Position numbers and translations under genes: made by a program. From contig MNCI01028261.1 of the NCBI GenBank assembly GCA_015680685.1, positions 67,085-131,084 on the forward strand: a DNA stretch of 64,000 nucleotides, read 5' to 3'. The notes under the pieces are model-generated. The model had not been told where the DNA came from. It worked only from the letters and a program-made list of their open reading frames with translations, and ran no database searches. The number at the start of each line of letters is the position of its first letter. Within the stretch, counting starts at the first letter, position 1. Of this stretch, positions 48,510-60,422 are shown one piece after another. The DNA is from Gnetum montanum (Eukaryota; Streptophyta; Gnetopsida; Gnetales; Gnetaceae).

Positions 48510-49414
48510 TGATGAGCAGCTAGGTACCCCTACGTCCAACCATGCGAATCACGGGCGTTCACACGCGACTGGGTCGAATTCCATAGACTGTAAGCACTTT
48601 GCATACATCATATCCTAACCAGCAAAACCTTGTGTTAGAATGTTCATTGTCTTCCCAACATCACTTGTGATGTTCTGATTGCAATGGTTAAGTGAGATTG
48701 AGGCAAATGATTTTTATGGCTTTTTCACTTTATCTTCTAGTATCTAATTCTTGAAATGAAATGTAAGGAATGGAATATTACGTAATCTATAATTATCCTA
48801 ATCTATCTATTAACTTTTCCTAGCATAAGTATCTAATCCCATCTTCAATGCACATCATAAACATCCCCTAACCACTACTGGGTTACCAGATGCTAAGCGT
48901 CACTAGGTTGCTAAGTGTCGAGTTTACGTTTGAGATGGTCATACTTATGGTTTTTACAAACTATAAGAGAGCGATGACGATTAAGGTAATAACAATGAAA
49001 ACTTAAAGAATTATTAAAGCATAGAAATATTAAACTATTAAATGCATCAAATGACTAAGTCCAATTGCTACAAGGAATGCTTGAAAAGCTCGTCTTTATT
49101 GACAGTCACACCAATGGCTCAAGTACATTAGTACTCAAATAAAGAGCCAGACACCTTTCTCACACCTACTGCGGGTAGTTGGAAAATATTCTAACTCTTG
49201 AAGAAACAAACTACAAGAGCTTCACTAAAACTACCAAAAAGCTACCTAAGTGTGGTAGAAGCACACTTATTTATAGGCTAGAATAGGCTCTATGTAAACA
49301 GGGCCACGTAGACGCATGGACAAATACATCGATGGGGCTGCATTGACACGGCTGCGTATATGGGACCTCGTATACATAGCCTAGTCAATGCATCAACTGT
49401 TTAGCACTTCATCA
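48510..49414 (-). repeat. Element 6, 3' LTR
   Basis: Minus strand: starts tgatgaagtgctaaacag, ends ...tagctgctcatca. TATAAATA is at 49268-49275. The U3 motif gctgcattgacacggctgcg is at 49337-49356. The first 380 bp on the plus strand match 60423-60893 closely. Confidence 0.9.
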
Positions 49415-49659
49415 TACCCCCACGACTGAGTAAAAACTCATCCTAAAGTTTCATTACAATTTGGAAGGTATAAACTTCTTATTACAACACACATGACTCA
49501 ACATACATGATGCAACACCAATTTTACCAACGCACCAAGTGCCCAAGTGTATAGAGAGAAACAAATTACAAAAATGGTGATCTTTAGAGATAAAATTGAA
49601 CACCCTGAGGATCCTGGATTCTTTGTTGTGCTCAAAGGTGCAAAAATTGCTAGAGAAGA
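49415..49659 (-). promoter_or_regulatory. Element 6 polypurine tract and 3' untranslated region
   Basis: Minus strand: cagtcgtgggggta (49415-49428) next to the LTR; the remaining sequence after the third ORF's stop is non-coding. Confidence 0.7.
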
Positions 49660-52500
49660 TCACACCATCCCTAGTGGTGGTGGTTCTGATGGACCTTTAT
49701 CAACTCTTGGTGCATGTGGCGGTGGTGGCGTAGACAATGGTTGCCCTGTAGCAATTGCAACTTCCGGAGGCAACCAGAAAGCCGCCAAGAGAGCCCTCAT
49801 TTTCTCTTCCTTGCTTCTAAGGTTGTTCCCAATCTAAGCAGCTTCGCCAATGTGTGTCGAGACTGGAACCTCCCCAGGGCATGGAAGTGCAAGGAAGAGT
49901 TCTTTCATATTGTCAAACTACGCCGAAAACTATTTTCATTCAATGTCGAATGCTTGGATTGATGTCTACAACTACTAGTAGTCATTCATTCGTTAGGCCA
50001 AGTTCTTAATGACCTCACACTACCCTTCAAAACATGTGCAGAGAACCTCGAGTTCTGCATTTGCTATTTCCAATTTTTGTTTTATCACTTTATGTGCTTG
50101 GAACTCACCCTCGTATAAAGAATACGAGGTGCCCGCTTGCTTCTCTAGGTCAAACTATGGTCTTCCAGCTATTAGCATAGCCAAGTTTGCATAGTGAAGG
50201 TTGGCCAACTCCATGTACTCTATCATTTCTTCAATCTGCAGTTCGTTGAGGTGGATTTTAGCTTAGTTGTAGGCATTTAACCCATCAAAGATGGGTTTCC
50301 ACACCTCGCCTCCTTCTCAAAGTTGCTAGAGTGCTTAGTTCAATTTAGCCTTGGAAACTTGAATATGCTTTTCATTTACTTCCTTCTATAATCCCACTTG
50401 GTCCTTGTAATGATTTTTAACTTTCTCAAACCTAAGGGCTTCACTTTTCAAAGCGGTGATTTCGATGGCTAATTTCCGTCACAAGGCACAAACCCCCTCC
50501 ATGGACAAATTCCAATTTGCAATGGTCAACCTCCTCACATCAACATTCACCCTAGCTATCTCTTCTTGTTGTTGGTGGATAAAGCTTTTCATGTGTTGAT
50601 TTTCATCACCAACATTACGCAAGCGATGAACTTCCATGGTCAACCTAACATTCTCCTGGCGAACCTCTGTCAAGTCCTTGTTTAGATGATATGCATGAAT
50701 GTCTACCAAGGACTTATCAAAGATTATCAACTCTCACTCATCCTCAACTATCTAGAGTTTGACTTGAAGCTATTGAAAATCTTCATCTTTGGTGAGTTCA
50801 TGGTTGAGGAGAGCTGGGTCAGCAAGTTGAATCCTTAATTGGGCAACTTTTGTTGCCAAGCGTTGACAATTGGCTTAAGCAACTTCAAGTTGCTCCTCCA
50901 AGATGAGACTCTTACCCTTTGCTAAGAGCAGCTCCGACTAAGTTGCAGTGATGTTATTCAAAAGATCAAAGACATTTGGAAGTGGTTGCCTGGTTCCCAC
51001 TAGTTGGTCCAATAGTTCTTCATGTTGGGTTGCATTAATCCTACTACGTGAAGTCTTGGTGGATGCCTATATATCTTCAAGTCCATGTACATTTGGTACA
51101 GGTGCCACTAGTGCATTAAGGATCGTAGCAATCATGTCAGCAACCACTTCAGCTGTAATATCCTATCCCTAGTGCTGCATCACTAGGACTATTGCCCTAT
51201 CTCCATCCTCCAAGCGGTCCGAAAAAGTAGTGGCATTTCTTGAAATTTCAAGAAATAACTATTGGGTGGATACCATTACTTCTCAAACACTAGGATTAGT
51301 TCTTGTGGGTACTTGTGTTTAGGCAACAGAGAACATTGGCCCTGCTCTTTCTGGCAAATTTACTAATCGAGCCACTTACTCCAGGTGGCTCATTACAGGG
51401 CGATAGACCGAATGGTCTTCTCTTCCATCAGTCCCTCTAGATTGCTCTTATTGGTTGAAGAGTGATTGTCAGATTTCATGTATATGTTCTACAATGGTTT
51501 GCAAACCCAACCTCGTTGTTTGCATAGGTGGTGGAGGTGGTTGCTACTCTTCCTTAGTTTGTGTTGTGGCTAGAGTCCTGTCTTTCGTCATTTCCCACCA
51601 TGAGGCAATCAGGGTGTGCCGAAGTGTATCATTGGCATATCGTGCTATCCCTACCCATTTGCATAATTTCTTGATTAAGCAAGGAAAGGGTAGAGCTTTT
51701 CTTCCACGTTTTCTTTCAACGAATCTTTTCTCAATCTCTAAAAACAAAAATTGTGGAAGGCTCATTAGAAATTTTCCACTTAGAGTGGCACATGCACGAG
51801 TGGAGAAGGTTGGGTTCAGGTGGTAATATGCAATTTTTGAATATACCCTCTCCATAGTGGTCCAAGTGCCAAAATCTTTGCGATCCATCCCATAGCACTG
51901 CCCAATCCACTCCCCTTTTACCCTGGGAACTTCTTGCTTAGGGATCTTTGCCACATCATCTCTGGTCTCAAGAAACCCTAGAGCTTGTGCGATTGCTTCC
52001 GTAGAGTAAGAGACATAGATGTCCTTGATTCTTACTCTGGACCCTAGCTGCCGATTTTTCCAAAAGAGATAAGTCTCTCCTAAATACCATTCACCACTAG
52101 ATGTGATGATTGGCCACATAGCAGAGTTTTGCAATTGGAGCTTCACCTCTTTTGGTGCATTCTCAAGGAATGGTCCAAAGTTCAACTCTTGCAAGACCAT
52201 TCGTTGCACCTTCCTTGGCCTAATAGCATCAAGACATGCTTGGGTCAAGGTGACCTCAAGCCATGGCGCTATCACCAGAGTCTCATCCCCTTGCGACTAT
52301 TTGCTGGGGATCTCCTCTTCAGGAATCTAATGAACAAATTCAACATCAGGCCCTTTGCAGAGGGGGCTAGTTGCATGGGAGCTCACCACATTCTCTGGGT
52401 GCTACACACCTCGTCCTCTTCCCGTTCATGGTCACTTGTACCTTGGTTGTGACAGTCCTTCTCCTCTTGGATGCCTTGGTTTTGATGCCATCTGTAATCA
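49660..52500 (-). pseudogene. Third ORF of element 6, best preserved copy
   Basis: Minus strand, ~940 codons with a handful of stops. Codons 52275-51544 (243) are open, the longest sequenced open frame in the window. N-terminal domain: LNFGPFLENAPKEVKLQLQ, MWPIITSSGEWYLGETYLFW, IYVSYSTEAIAQALGF, YYHLNPTFS...GKFLMSLPQFLFLEIEKRF, GRKALPFPCLIKKLCKWVGI. The pattern of a short strand-rich start, 'PT' segment and LPFPCLI block recalls the PF20167 'putative plant transposon protein' domain. The C-terminal half is coiled-coil-like (e.g. 50730-50479, LTEVRQENVRLTMEVHRLRN). It ends KMRALLAAFWLPPEVAIATG, a Pro-rich tail and TGA at 49660. No transmembrane segment seen. Function unknown; regulated perhaps from the TATA region at 52918. 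Confidence 0.75.
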
Positions 52501-52917
52501 AACGTAACCACTAATTAAATTGTGCATAAGTTACTCAAAATGGCCCTCATACATCTTCTCAGTTTGACAAAGTTATGGTACTCGCATGTGCATCCCATTA
52601 AATTTCCCAAAGTATTAGTTGATGGGTTAGAACCAAAAATAATAAGGCATGAGTTGGAGTTTAAACTATTGTTTTGTTCCTTCCCTTAAGAGGTGTTAAG
52701 TATTTATTGATTTTAATTATAAGTAATTAATTAATTTCAATAAACCTCACCCCCCCTAATGACTTAGAGCATACCTTTGGTAGCTAAAGAGGGGAAGGAT
52801 AGGTTGATTAGGATGCACAGTAGACAATGTAAGTGCTTGGAAGAAGAGGTGAGGCAAAAAAATAAAAAATCTCCCCCCAATGTGTTTGTAAAATGAACAA
52901 AAATGTAATGCCCAATG
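52501..52917 (-). other. Leader between internal TATA and third ORF (element 6)
   Basis: AT-rich, non-coding, ~420 bp. In minus orientation it ends tgattacagatgg at the probable start region of the third ORF, which could be a splice acceptor (ttacag), but no donor was identified. Confidence 0.4.
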
Positions 52918-52967
52918 GGGATATATATAGAGTTTTGGTGCTACATTGATGAGGCCGTGTATACACC
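52918..52967 (-). promoter_or_regulatory. Candidate internal promoter before third ORF (element 6)
   Basis: The TATA box (tatatata, 52922-52929) has upstream (plus 52940-52963) gctacattgatgaggccgtg..., matching the U3 sequence at 49337-49360 in about 17 of 24 positions, mostly differing by transitions. It lies at the edge of the inverted block, so gag now starts divergently a few bases away. Function inferred. Confidence 0.5.
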
Positions 52968-52969
52968 TA

Positions 52970-55386
52970 ACCAATCGTCTCTTGGAATGCTATCTCACAA
53001 TCTTGCCAGACTAGGCATTCAAGATCGAGGTGTGGAGTACATCATGGAGGACCATGACTACCAAGACTATCATTCCATTAAGGCCCAACATGTATGGGAC
53101 CAACAACAGGTAGAATAGTATGAACACATAAAAGGGAAATAGTTTAATAATGCCTTATTTTTGCAAGGGTTGCAAGACGATGGGGAACCTATCTTTCATG
53201 ATTCCCATTCAGCTGAACTTCCTCTAGGGCACTAGATGATTTAGTCCATCATTCAAAATAATTAATCAAGTGACTAGGACCCCTAGGAGAATGGAGGGTC
53301 ACGTATGAGAGGTCATGGCACAAGAAAAAATGGGCATGAAGATAAGGGCCATCATTAGATTAGAGGGGGAGATTGATGCTGGGGCGGTGGCGATTCTTCT
53401 TCCTCTTCTCCATTCTCTCTCTTCCCTCTACCTTCATCTAGTTCTAACTTTGATTGGGACCATGGTAGAAAGGAGTGAGGTGATGGTGATCGTAAGGACT
53501 GAAGGGAACAATGTGAGGGCGTATGTGACCAATCATGCGAGCCTCACCATCAAGAAAGGAGAGGCAACCAAACTTGTCACAGACATCGTGTCTTTCAATA
53601 GGACTATGACTCGGATGAACCATTATTGGCTACTTGAAGCATGCTCCATATCATCGAGGCAATTCAAATACCTAGTAGGCACTTGAAAGATAGTTAGATC
53701 AAGCACATTGACATGAACAACATCCCTAGATTTGAAGGGGGATATAATTATGATCTACAAACTCATTTGCAAGAGTTTCATGATGCTTGCACCCTACAGA
53801 ACACCGATAATGATTAGCAAAAACTTAAGTTGTTCCATTGCACACTCATCAAAGAAGCAGAAAGCTGGTACCAGTCTTTGGAGCTAGAATCAATTAGGAG
53901 ATGGAGTATGATGCTAGAGATCTTTAACGACAAGTATCAAACCTACTCCAGAGTGGCCAACCTGAGACGTCAAATCCAAGGGTGGAAGCAAGGTAGTCAT
54001 GAACCTTTGGATGCAGCCATGAGTAGATACTATTCATTAGTACATTGATTCCCTAGTCATGGCTACTCTCAATGGGCACAGCTTCGCCATATCATTGATG
54101 GGATCCTCTTTGAAACTAGAAAGACCCTTGGCATGTATGCCCAAGGATGAATATCAGAACTAAGAGCCTACCAATTGCAGTGCTTAATTGAGCAAGTGGT
54201 TAAAGAAGAGGGGGAACTTAGAAAGAAGGAGAGTGAAAAGGAGTTTAATCAAGATCCCTCCATTAGAAAGAGGGAGGTCGGATTTTGTGAAGATGAGGAG
54301 GAATCACCACTAGATGTAGTGATGAACCAAAAAACCTTTACCCTATAGAATTTTGTCTTTGAAATATCAACAAAGGTTGATAAGATGTGGGACTCTTTGG
54401 ATGAAAAATTTCAAAGTGTTCTAAAAATCACAGAGGAGTCGAGAGAGCAAAGTAATGATCATAATCAACGTAGGAGGAAGGAAGTTGAACAAGCCCATCA
54501 TAAAGGTAAGGGCAAATTTGTTATAGCAGAATAAGTTGTAGACTCTGACATAGAGGGAGATGATGAATGTGGCATATGTCAATACAAACATCCTAAGGGG
54601 TGTTGTCCTGTGGTGTCACATCTACAAGACTCTCGGGTGTATGCACTGAATCCTTGCTTAGCAAAGAGGCAAACACCATGAAGATTTCCTTACCCATAGG
54701 GCAATCCCAGGTAGTTCCACCAGCAACAAGGATATTATCCTAATGGAGCACCACCGCAACCTTATGAATACTTTTAGTAATGGCAAAACCCATAATCGTG
54801 GGGGATGCTGCCTCCAAGGCAACAATACCCTTACCAACAGCTAGATCCCTATGGGTACTATGTTCAGAAACCAATCTCCCCACGGGACTCTTCTAGTCAC
54901 ACAACCTTTTAGAATTATTACCACCCCCTGGAATATTTTCAACCATAATCTCCATCACCTAGGGGAAAGATCCCATAACTCTCCTATCCTCCATCACCTT
55001 CTCCTACCACCCCTACTCAGCAGCACCCCACTCAGCTACCACTTTCTCCACCTATGTAGGAGGAAATACCACCATAGCCACAGCAACATAATGCTACGAG
55101 GTCTGTCAACCTACAACCAGCTCCTCAGCCGAGTGGACTGAAAGTCAAGCCATGGAAACATTCCTTTTTCTGGCCTAATAACCTAAGCATACCCTCACAC
55201 ACACCTGTGGCTAGTGCCTCTGAATCTCAAACTGTCTCCACTGTTCCATCCTTTGAGCAGCCTTCAAACCAAACGCCCTCCAATGTACAAACATTCATGC
55301 TCACACATGTCATGATCGACTGGATAAAGGTAGATCATCTTCCCCAAAAATTGACTAATCTAGGAAGCCTCTTCATCTATCTTTAG
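52970..55386 (+). pseudogene. gag: gag of element 6
   Basis: Plus strand, inverted relative to its LTRs. N-terminal text GMLSHNLARLGIQDRGVEYI matches the decayed start of the element 5 gag. A Ser/Asp/Arg-rich segment follows, then NIPRFEGGYNYDLQTHLQEF and the retrotrans_gag core (53700-54160): HCTLIKEAESWYQSLELESI, LEIFNDKYQTYSRVANLRRQ, EPLDAAMSRYYSLVH, LRHIIDGILFETRKTLGMY. A Glu-rich helix precedes a zinc-knuckle-like CGICQYKHPKGCC (54568-54606), then a Pro/Gln/Tyr-rich linker to protease. Stops are few and mostly TAG at expected Gln or Trp. Capsid and nucleocapsid precursor; inactive. Confidence 0.8.
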
Positions 55387-55660
55387 GTGGTAGGAAATGA
55401 GCCATGTAAAGCTCTTCTAGATTCGGGGTTGGGAGTCAACTTGATTTCACATTACATGTACAAGACTTGGAACTTTCCTCCATTGAATAAGAGCAACATT
55501 TGGCTCAAGCTAGTAGGCCAATCCATTACTATTCCCTTGGGATTGGTGAAAGACATTGTGACCATTGTTTATGGGTGGTCCTATCCTACTGACTTCCTCA
55601 TCATCCGTGTTGAGAATTGCAAGGGGAACTTTCCCATCATAATGAGAAGAGCCTAGCTGA
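55387..55660 (+). pseudogene. pol: Protease of element 6
   Basis: Plus strand: VVGNEPCKALLDSGLGVNLI, with the catalytic DSG at 55420-55428, then LVGQSITIPLGLVKDIVTIV and YPTDFLIIRVENCKGNFPII. A complete retropepsin core of ~90 codons without internal stop. It is ended by a TAG where the family continues (RA*LSIVDARLGL). The active site is intact, unlike element 5. It follows the gag linker in frame. Confidence 0.8.
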
Positions 55661-56049
55661 GCATAGTGGATGCAAGATTGGGGCTCCAAGATCTTTCCTT
55701 TGAAATTTCAAAGGTAAATCCTTTTGGGAAGATCAAGAAGAAGCATGTTCCATGCATCACGTACAGTGACTCCAAGTGCAACTATGTGCAGTAGCTGTGG
55801 TCTACTAAGCAAACATCTATTCAAGTATGCAGTTGGTGTACCAAGGAATCACAAGTTCAACAATTCCTATACGCAGTAGCCACAAATCAAGAAGGCACCT
55901 AGTGGCTGACTGCTAATCCTGCTAGCAACACTTTGTGCATGGAACCCTCTGAGGGGCTTGTACACACCTACGTAGAAAGCATGGATGATTTGGAAGAGGT
56001 TCATCAACAAGTATCCACTGTTGATGACCATGATGATTAGGGAAAGTTG

Positions 56050-57540
56050 CAAATCCCTAAAATTTTTAAACAAGAGCCCTTGGAACTCAAACCCTTATTG
56101 GCCCACTTAGAATATGAATTTTTGCAGAATGGGAAATCGGTGATTATCAATGCGACCCTTGCTCCTAAACAAAATAGGAAGTTGCTGAAAGTGGTGAACA
56201 AATGGGAAGCTACATTTTCATGTTCGTATGTTAAATTAATAGGAGTTAATCCTAGGGTTTTCCAATATCAAATTTACATTGACCCCTCCATGACGCCATG
56301 ATGACAACCACAAAGGCAATTGAACCCCAAATTGAAGTAGGTCGTCAAAGATGAAATCGAGCAATCATTAAAAGCAAGGTTCAACAACTCTATTGCCGAT
56401 AGCGAATGGGTTAGCCCACTCATTATTGTGTCAAAGAAGGATGGAAAATGGAGGGGCTATATAGATTTCTGATTAATTAATATGGCTACCTTCAAAGATC
56501 ACTTCCCGCTCCCATTTGTGGACCAAGTGTTGGATACCATTGTAGGGCATCATTATTATAGCTTTTTGGATGGTTATAGTGGCTATAATCAAATCCAAAT
56601 TGCACTAGAAGACCAAGCCAAGACAACCTTCACAAGTCCCTAGGGACTTTCGCATACAAAAAGATGCCCTTTGGCCTGTGTAATGCACCTACCACTTTCT
56701 AACGCCTTGTCCTTGGCATCTTCTAGCAACAAACTGGAAATGGGATAGAAGTCTTCATGGATGACTTCTCTACCTATGGAGCCACGTTTGATCAAGCCTT
56801 GGACCAGCTTGAGCAAGTTCCGAAAAGATGTGTGAAAACTAATCTATGACTCAACTAGTAGAAAAGCCACTTAATGCTCCAAGAGGGCATTATGCTAGAG
56901 CACCAAATTTTACAAACAGGGATTAGCGTAGATCCTAGAATAATCATGTTCATCCAAGGAATCACCAAGCAACCAAGCACTGTAAAAGATGTTTGATTCA
57001 TCAAAAATTTTTCAAAGATCGCTAAGCCGTTGGTGGAACTCATGAAGAAAGATGCTCCATTCATCTAGACCATGGAATGTAATCTGCATTCCAAACACTT
57101 AAACAAAAACTCATAGAGACTCTAGTTCTACGGGCACTTGATTGGTCTAGACCCTTCCACATCATGATGGATGAATCCAACTATGCATTGGGAGCCGTGC
57201 TTACACAGTGGGATGACCAGAAATGCCCATACTATATTCATTGTGCAAGCCATAGCATTGTGGGTGCTCAGCTTAACTACACCACCACTGAAAAAGAGTT
57301 GATGGCGGTGGTGTTTACCTTGGAAAAATTCTGATACTATGTGCTCGAGTACAAGGTGTTCGTGCATACTGACCACAGTGCCATCTAGTTCCTAATGAAC
57401 AAACCAATGATAAGCCCCTGTATCATACAATGGTTGGTGATTCTTCAAGAATTTGACCTCACTAAGTTAGATTGGAAGGCACCGAGAATGTGGTCACTGA
57501 CCACTTGTCTCGACTACACTAGGATAACGTAGAAGAGGAA
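56050..57540 (+). pseudogene. pol: Reverse transcriptase-RNase H of element 6
   Basis: Plus strand. RT from ~56050: LIIVSKKDGKWRGYIDF*LI, FPLPFVDQVLDTIVGHHYYS, FLDGYSGYNQIQIALEDQAK. A one-base loss near 56650 shifts the frame. The catalytic EVFMDDFSTYG is encoded at 56747-56779 (MDD 56757-56765). RNase H: FHIMMDESNYALGAVLTQWD, TTEKELMAVVFTLEKF, VFVHTDHSAI, with Asp/Glu residues kept. Stops such as TSP*G (Trp), F*R (Gln) and EKF*YY (Arg) break it. Athila/Tat-like by FMDD and RH pattern. It lies between protease and integrase, in normal gypsy order within the inverted block. Confidence 0.8.
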
Positions 57541-57589
57541 GAGCCACTCTCTGACCAATTTTCAGATGAACTCCTCTTTGCGGGAACAA

Positions 57590-58985
57590 TCAAGACGCAA
57601 GTGCCCAAAGAATCACCTTGGTTCAGCCACATCCTCACTTATCTCACAACCCAAGAATTACTAAAGGAGTGGGACCATCAGCAGAAACAACAGTTTCTCC
57701 AGAAGGCCAAGCGCTTCATGGAAATCAGTGGTCACCTTTATAAGGTGTGTGTAAATGGCCTAATTCAATGGTATGTCCCTAATGATGATACACTGCATGC
57801 CCTCCAAGATGCTCATGAGGGTCCTTGTGGGGGCCACTATGTTGGATAATGCATGGCCATTACGATCCTTCTTGTAGGATATTACTAGCCTATAATTTTT
57901 AGGGATGCACAATGGTTCGCCCACTCTTGTGAATGATGCCAGAGAGACAGTGGGATGACTGCACGAATGGAGGGACCTCAACAGTGGATCCAATCACTGG
58001 AGCCCTTCAACATCTAGGGCATTGACTTCATGGGTTCCATTACATCGCTATCCAATGGGAAGGCATACATTATCATCGTTGTGGACTACTACCCAAAGTG
58101 GGTAGAGGCAGTAGCCATCATTGACTGTTCCTCAAACACTGCTGCATGATTTGTCCAACAGCAAATTGTAAATAGGTTTGGAGTGCCATGTGCACTCATC
58201 TTAGACAATGGAACACATTTCATGGGCACCACCTTTCGTAAACTCATGCAACACTTGGGGGTTACCCATAAATTTACAATGCCTTATCACCCCCAAGCCA
58301 ATAGGCAGGTCAAAGTCACCAATAGGGAGATCACCAAAATCCTGACTTGAACCATCAGTAAATATAGGAGGGATTGGAGCACCAAACTTAATGATGCCCT
58401 CTGGGCCTATCGCTCCACTTGGAAACTTCCTATAGGTTACTCTCCCTATGAGTTAGTGTACGGTAAGCTACCGAAACTTCCAGTCGAGGCAGAACTCTGA
58501 ACACTATCTATAGCTTGTGACTTGGGTCTTGACCTACCACTAGCACAATGTAAATGACTTATCAACCTTAGTGTGCTTAATGAGAATTGATTGGTGGCCA
58601 TGTCATCAAATGAGATACACAAGGCCTACAATAAAAAATGACATGATTTATAGATTCAGAAGATAACATTTAGATGTGGAGATAAGGTACTTTACTGGAA
58701 CCCCACACATGTACCGCAACTGACCAAGTTTCAAACACTATGGGAAGGACCTTACATTGTCTCCAAAACCTTCCCATCTGGGGCCTTGCTTATATACAAA
58801 CCTGAGGACCCCACGAGAATGCAGTTGGTCAATTGACAACAATTATAACCTTTCCATGAACTTCACCAAACTAGTGCTACTGCCTCATCATCACAAGGAT
58901 AGCCTCATTCCATTTTTCGAGTCTCCTCCTTCCAACCTAGTCATGGGGAAGACTATCCTCCATGATGATCCATTCTACTAAGCTC
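57590..58985 (+). pseudogene. pol: Integrase of element 6
   Basis: Plus strand. H2C2: GHLYKVCVNGLIQWYVPNDD ... HEGPCGGHYVG ... HSCE*CQRDSGM. Core: GIDFMGSITSLSNGKAYIII (first Asp kept), PCALILDNGTHFMGTTFRKL (second Asp kept), YHPQANRQVKVTNREITKIL, where the third catalytic residue expected as Glu (Q-[AV]-E-V) is Lys (codon 58312-58314). C-terminal: CGDKVLYWNPTHVP, LWEGPYIVSKTFPSGALLIY. Several stops (TAG, TGA). Homologous to element 5 integrase, including the same Lys. Confidence 0.8.
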
Positions 58986-60340
58986 CTCATTGTTTTTTAC
59001 ACTTTTTTATTTTTCAACATCGTTCGTACGTTTGTCAATTCTTACTAAATTTTTCTTTCCTTAATTACTTTTCTATTTCTTTGTTGCTTATTTATGTGTG
59101 TGTGTGTTTAATTTCTAGTTGGTTGCTAATAAATCATCTTATTATCATCCGATGTATGGTGTTGTTATTTTTCATTGCGATGGGTCGTGTGAAATGGTCC
59201 ACCTATTTGATCTCGCTCCCACCCTCGCATTGTTGCTCTTAGAAATTACGTCTACTTTCATCTCATAAAATTTGCAGTGAGTCCATGTCATCCACCCATT
59301 CATCCCCTCCATGGTTTTACTCCCTTTGGAAACATGCAAACCCCCTTCATTTAAAAATATTTTAATTAATGTGTGACTTGTGTAGTTTCTGGACTCAAGG
59401 ATGACCCAATGGTTTGAATTGGGTGTGACTTCAAGGGGAATGCACCATTCATTATTCCTTTCTGTCCCCTAGGTTGTGGGAGTGTCCTCATAGATTTCTT
59501 ACCACTCCAAGTTCTTTTCCATAAGGAATCTCCTTGGCAATTTGACCTTGCATGGTGTGGTCCTCATTGTAAAAGCACCAAAAAAACATGAGGATTCCAA
59601 GCACATCCCTTGGACGAATGCATGCAACCAAGCATGGGTCTTTGCATGGTGTGGTTCCCACAACATCAATATATATATATATAATCATCACTTTGTGGGA
59701 ATTCAAAGCAAACCCCTTAGACCACCTCTCATGGGCCACAAGCACTAGTTATGGGACTTGCTTCATCCCCTCTAACTTAGTCCCATTTCACTTCCTTTCT
59801 CTCACACATGTTGGAGTGGTGGTTCTCTGTGGGTGCATTCTTGTACTCTTGTGGGTGGGGGGGCCTTCACATGTTGCTACAATGTCACTATATGTGCTTG
59901 GTTTTAGGTCTAAACATGGGAAAGATCCTACTGGGTCACTTAACCACAACTTCACACGTGGTCTCATGTGATCGATAATCAGAATCCTAATTCTCACTCC
60001 TCTCTCTTCACCCATTTCTCTCCACAACTCACCTCACTACCTATCTTATGTTTTGATAGTTTGTCATGCTTTCCATGAACTCCTAATGCTTTGGTAGGTT
60101 CTCATGGATGAGAGTATTAACTTGCGATTACCATTCCTTGACTCTAGGGCACACAAACCGATCATCAAGGAACATATTCATTTGGATATGTGCATACCAC
60201 TCAACATTCTTATGGCACTGGTGGGTTGGATCCATCTCACCTATGAGAAGAAGACATGTTGGATGTTAGATAATCCACTAATTGGTGTACCTTACTTTTT
60301 TATCTAGACTACCTAGCATGCATAGATTTTACTATCATGG
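58986..60340 (+). other. Post-integrase spacer of element 6 (inverted)
   Basis: No protein domain; contains TG and TA microsatellites (59096-59109, 59671-59682). Shares 'gggccacaagcactagttatg' and neighbouring blocks with the spacer of element 5 on the same side of integrase, showing it moved with gag-pol in the inversion. A short open frame at 60104-60307 is not recognised. Confidence 0.55.
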
Positions 60341-60422
60341 GTCTGTTCCAATGACATGAATGATAATTTTGCTAAGGTTAAATGGCACATGTAAGACTAA
60401 TAGTCCCTGGCAATGGTGCCAA
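60341..60422 (-). promoter_or_regulatory. Element 6 primer-binding site and leader start
   Basis: Minus strand: ttggcaccattgccagggac (60403-60422) directly after the 5' LTR, a near-canonical Asp-tRNA-type site. The next ~60 bp (acatgtgccatttaacc...gcaaaattat) match the element 5 leader before homology stops at the inversion junction. Confidence 0.8.

Noticed and set aside
49660-52500. Third ORF as retroviral-type envelope gene
   Set aside because: Position after pol would fit, but I see no signal peptide, no transmembrane segment and no fusion-peptide-like stretch.
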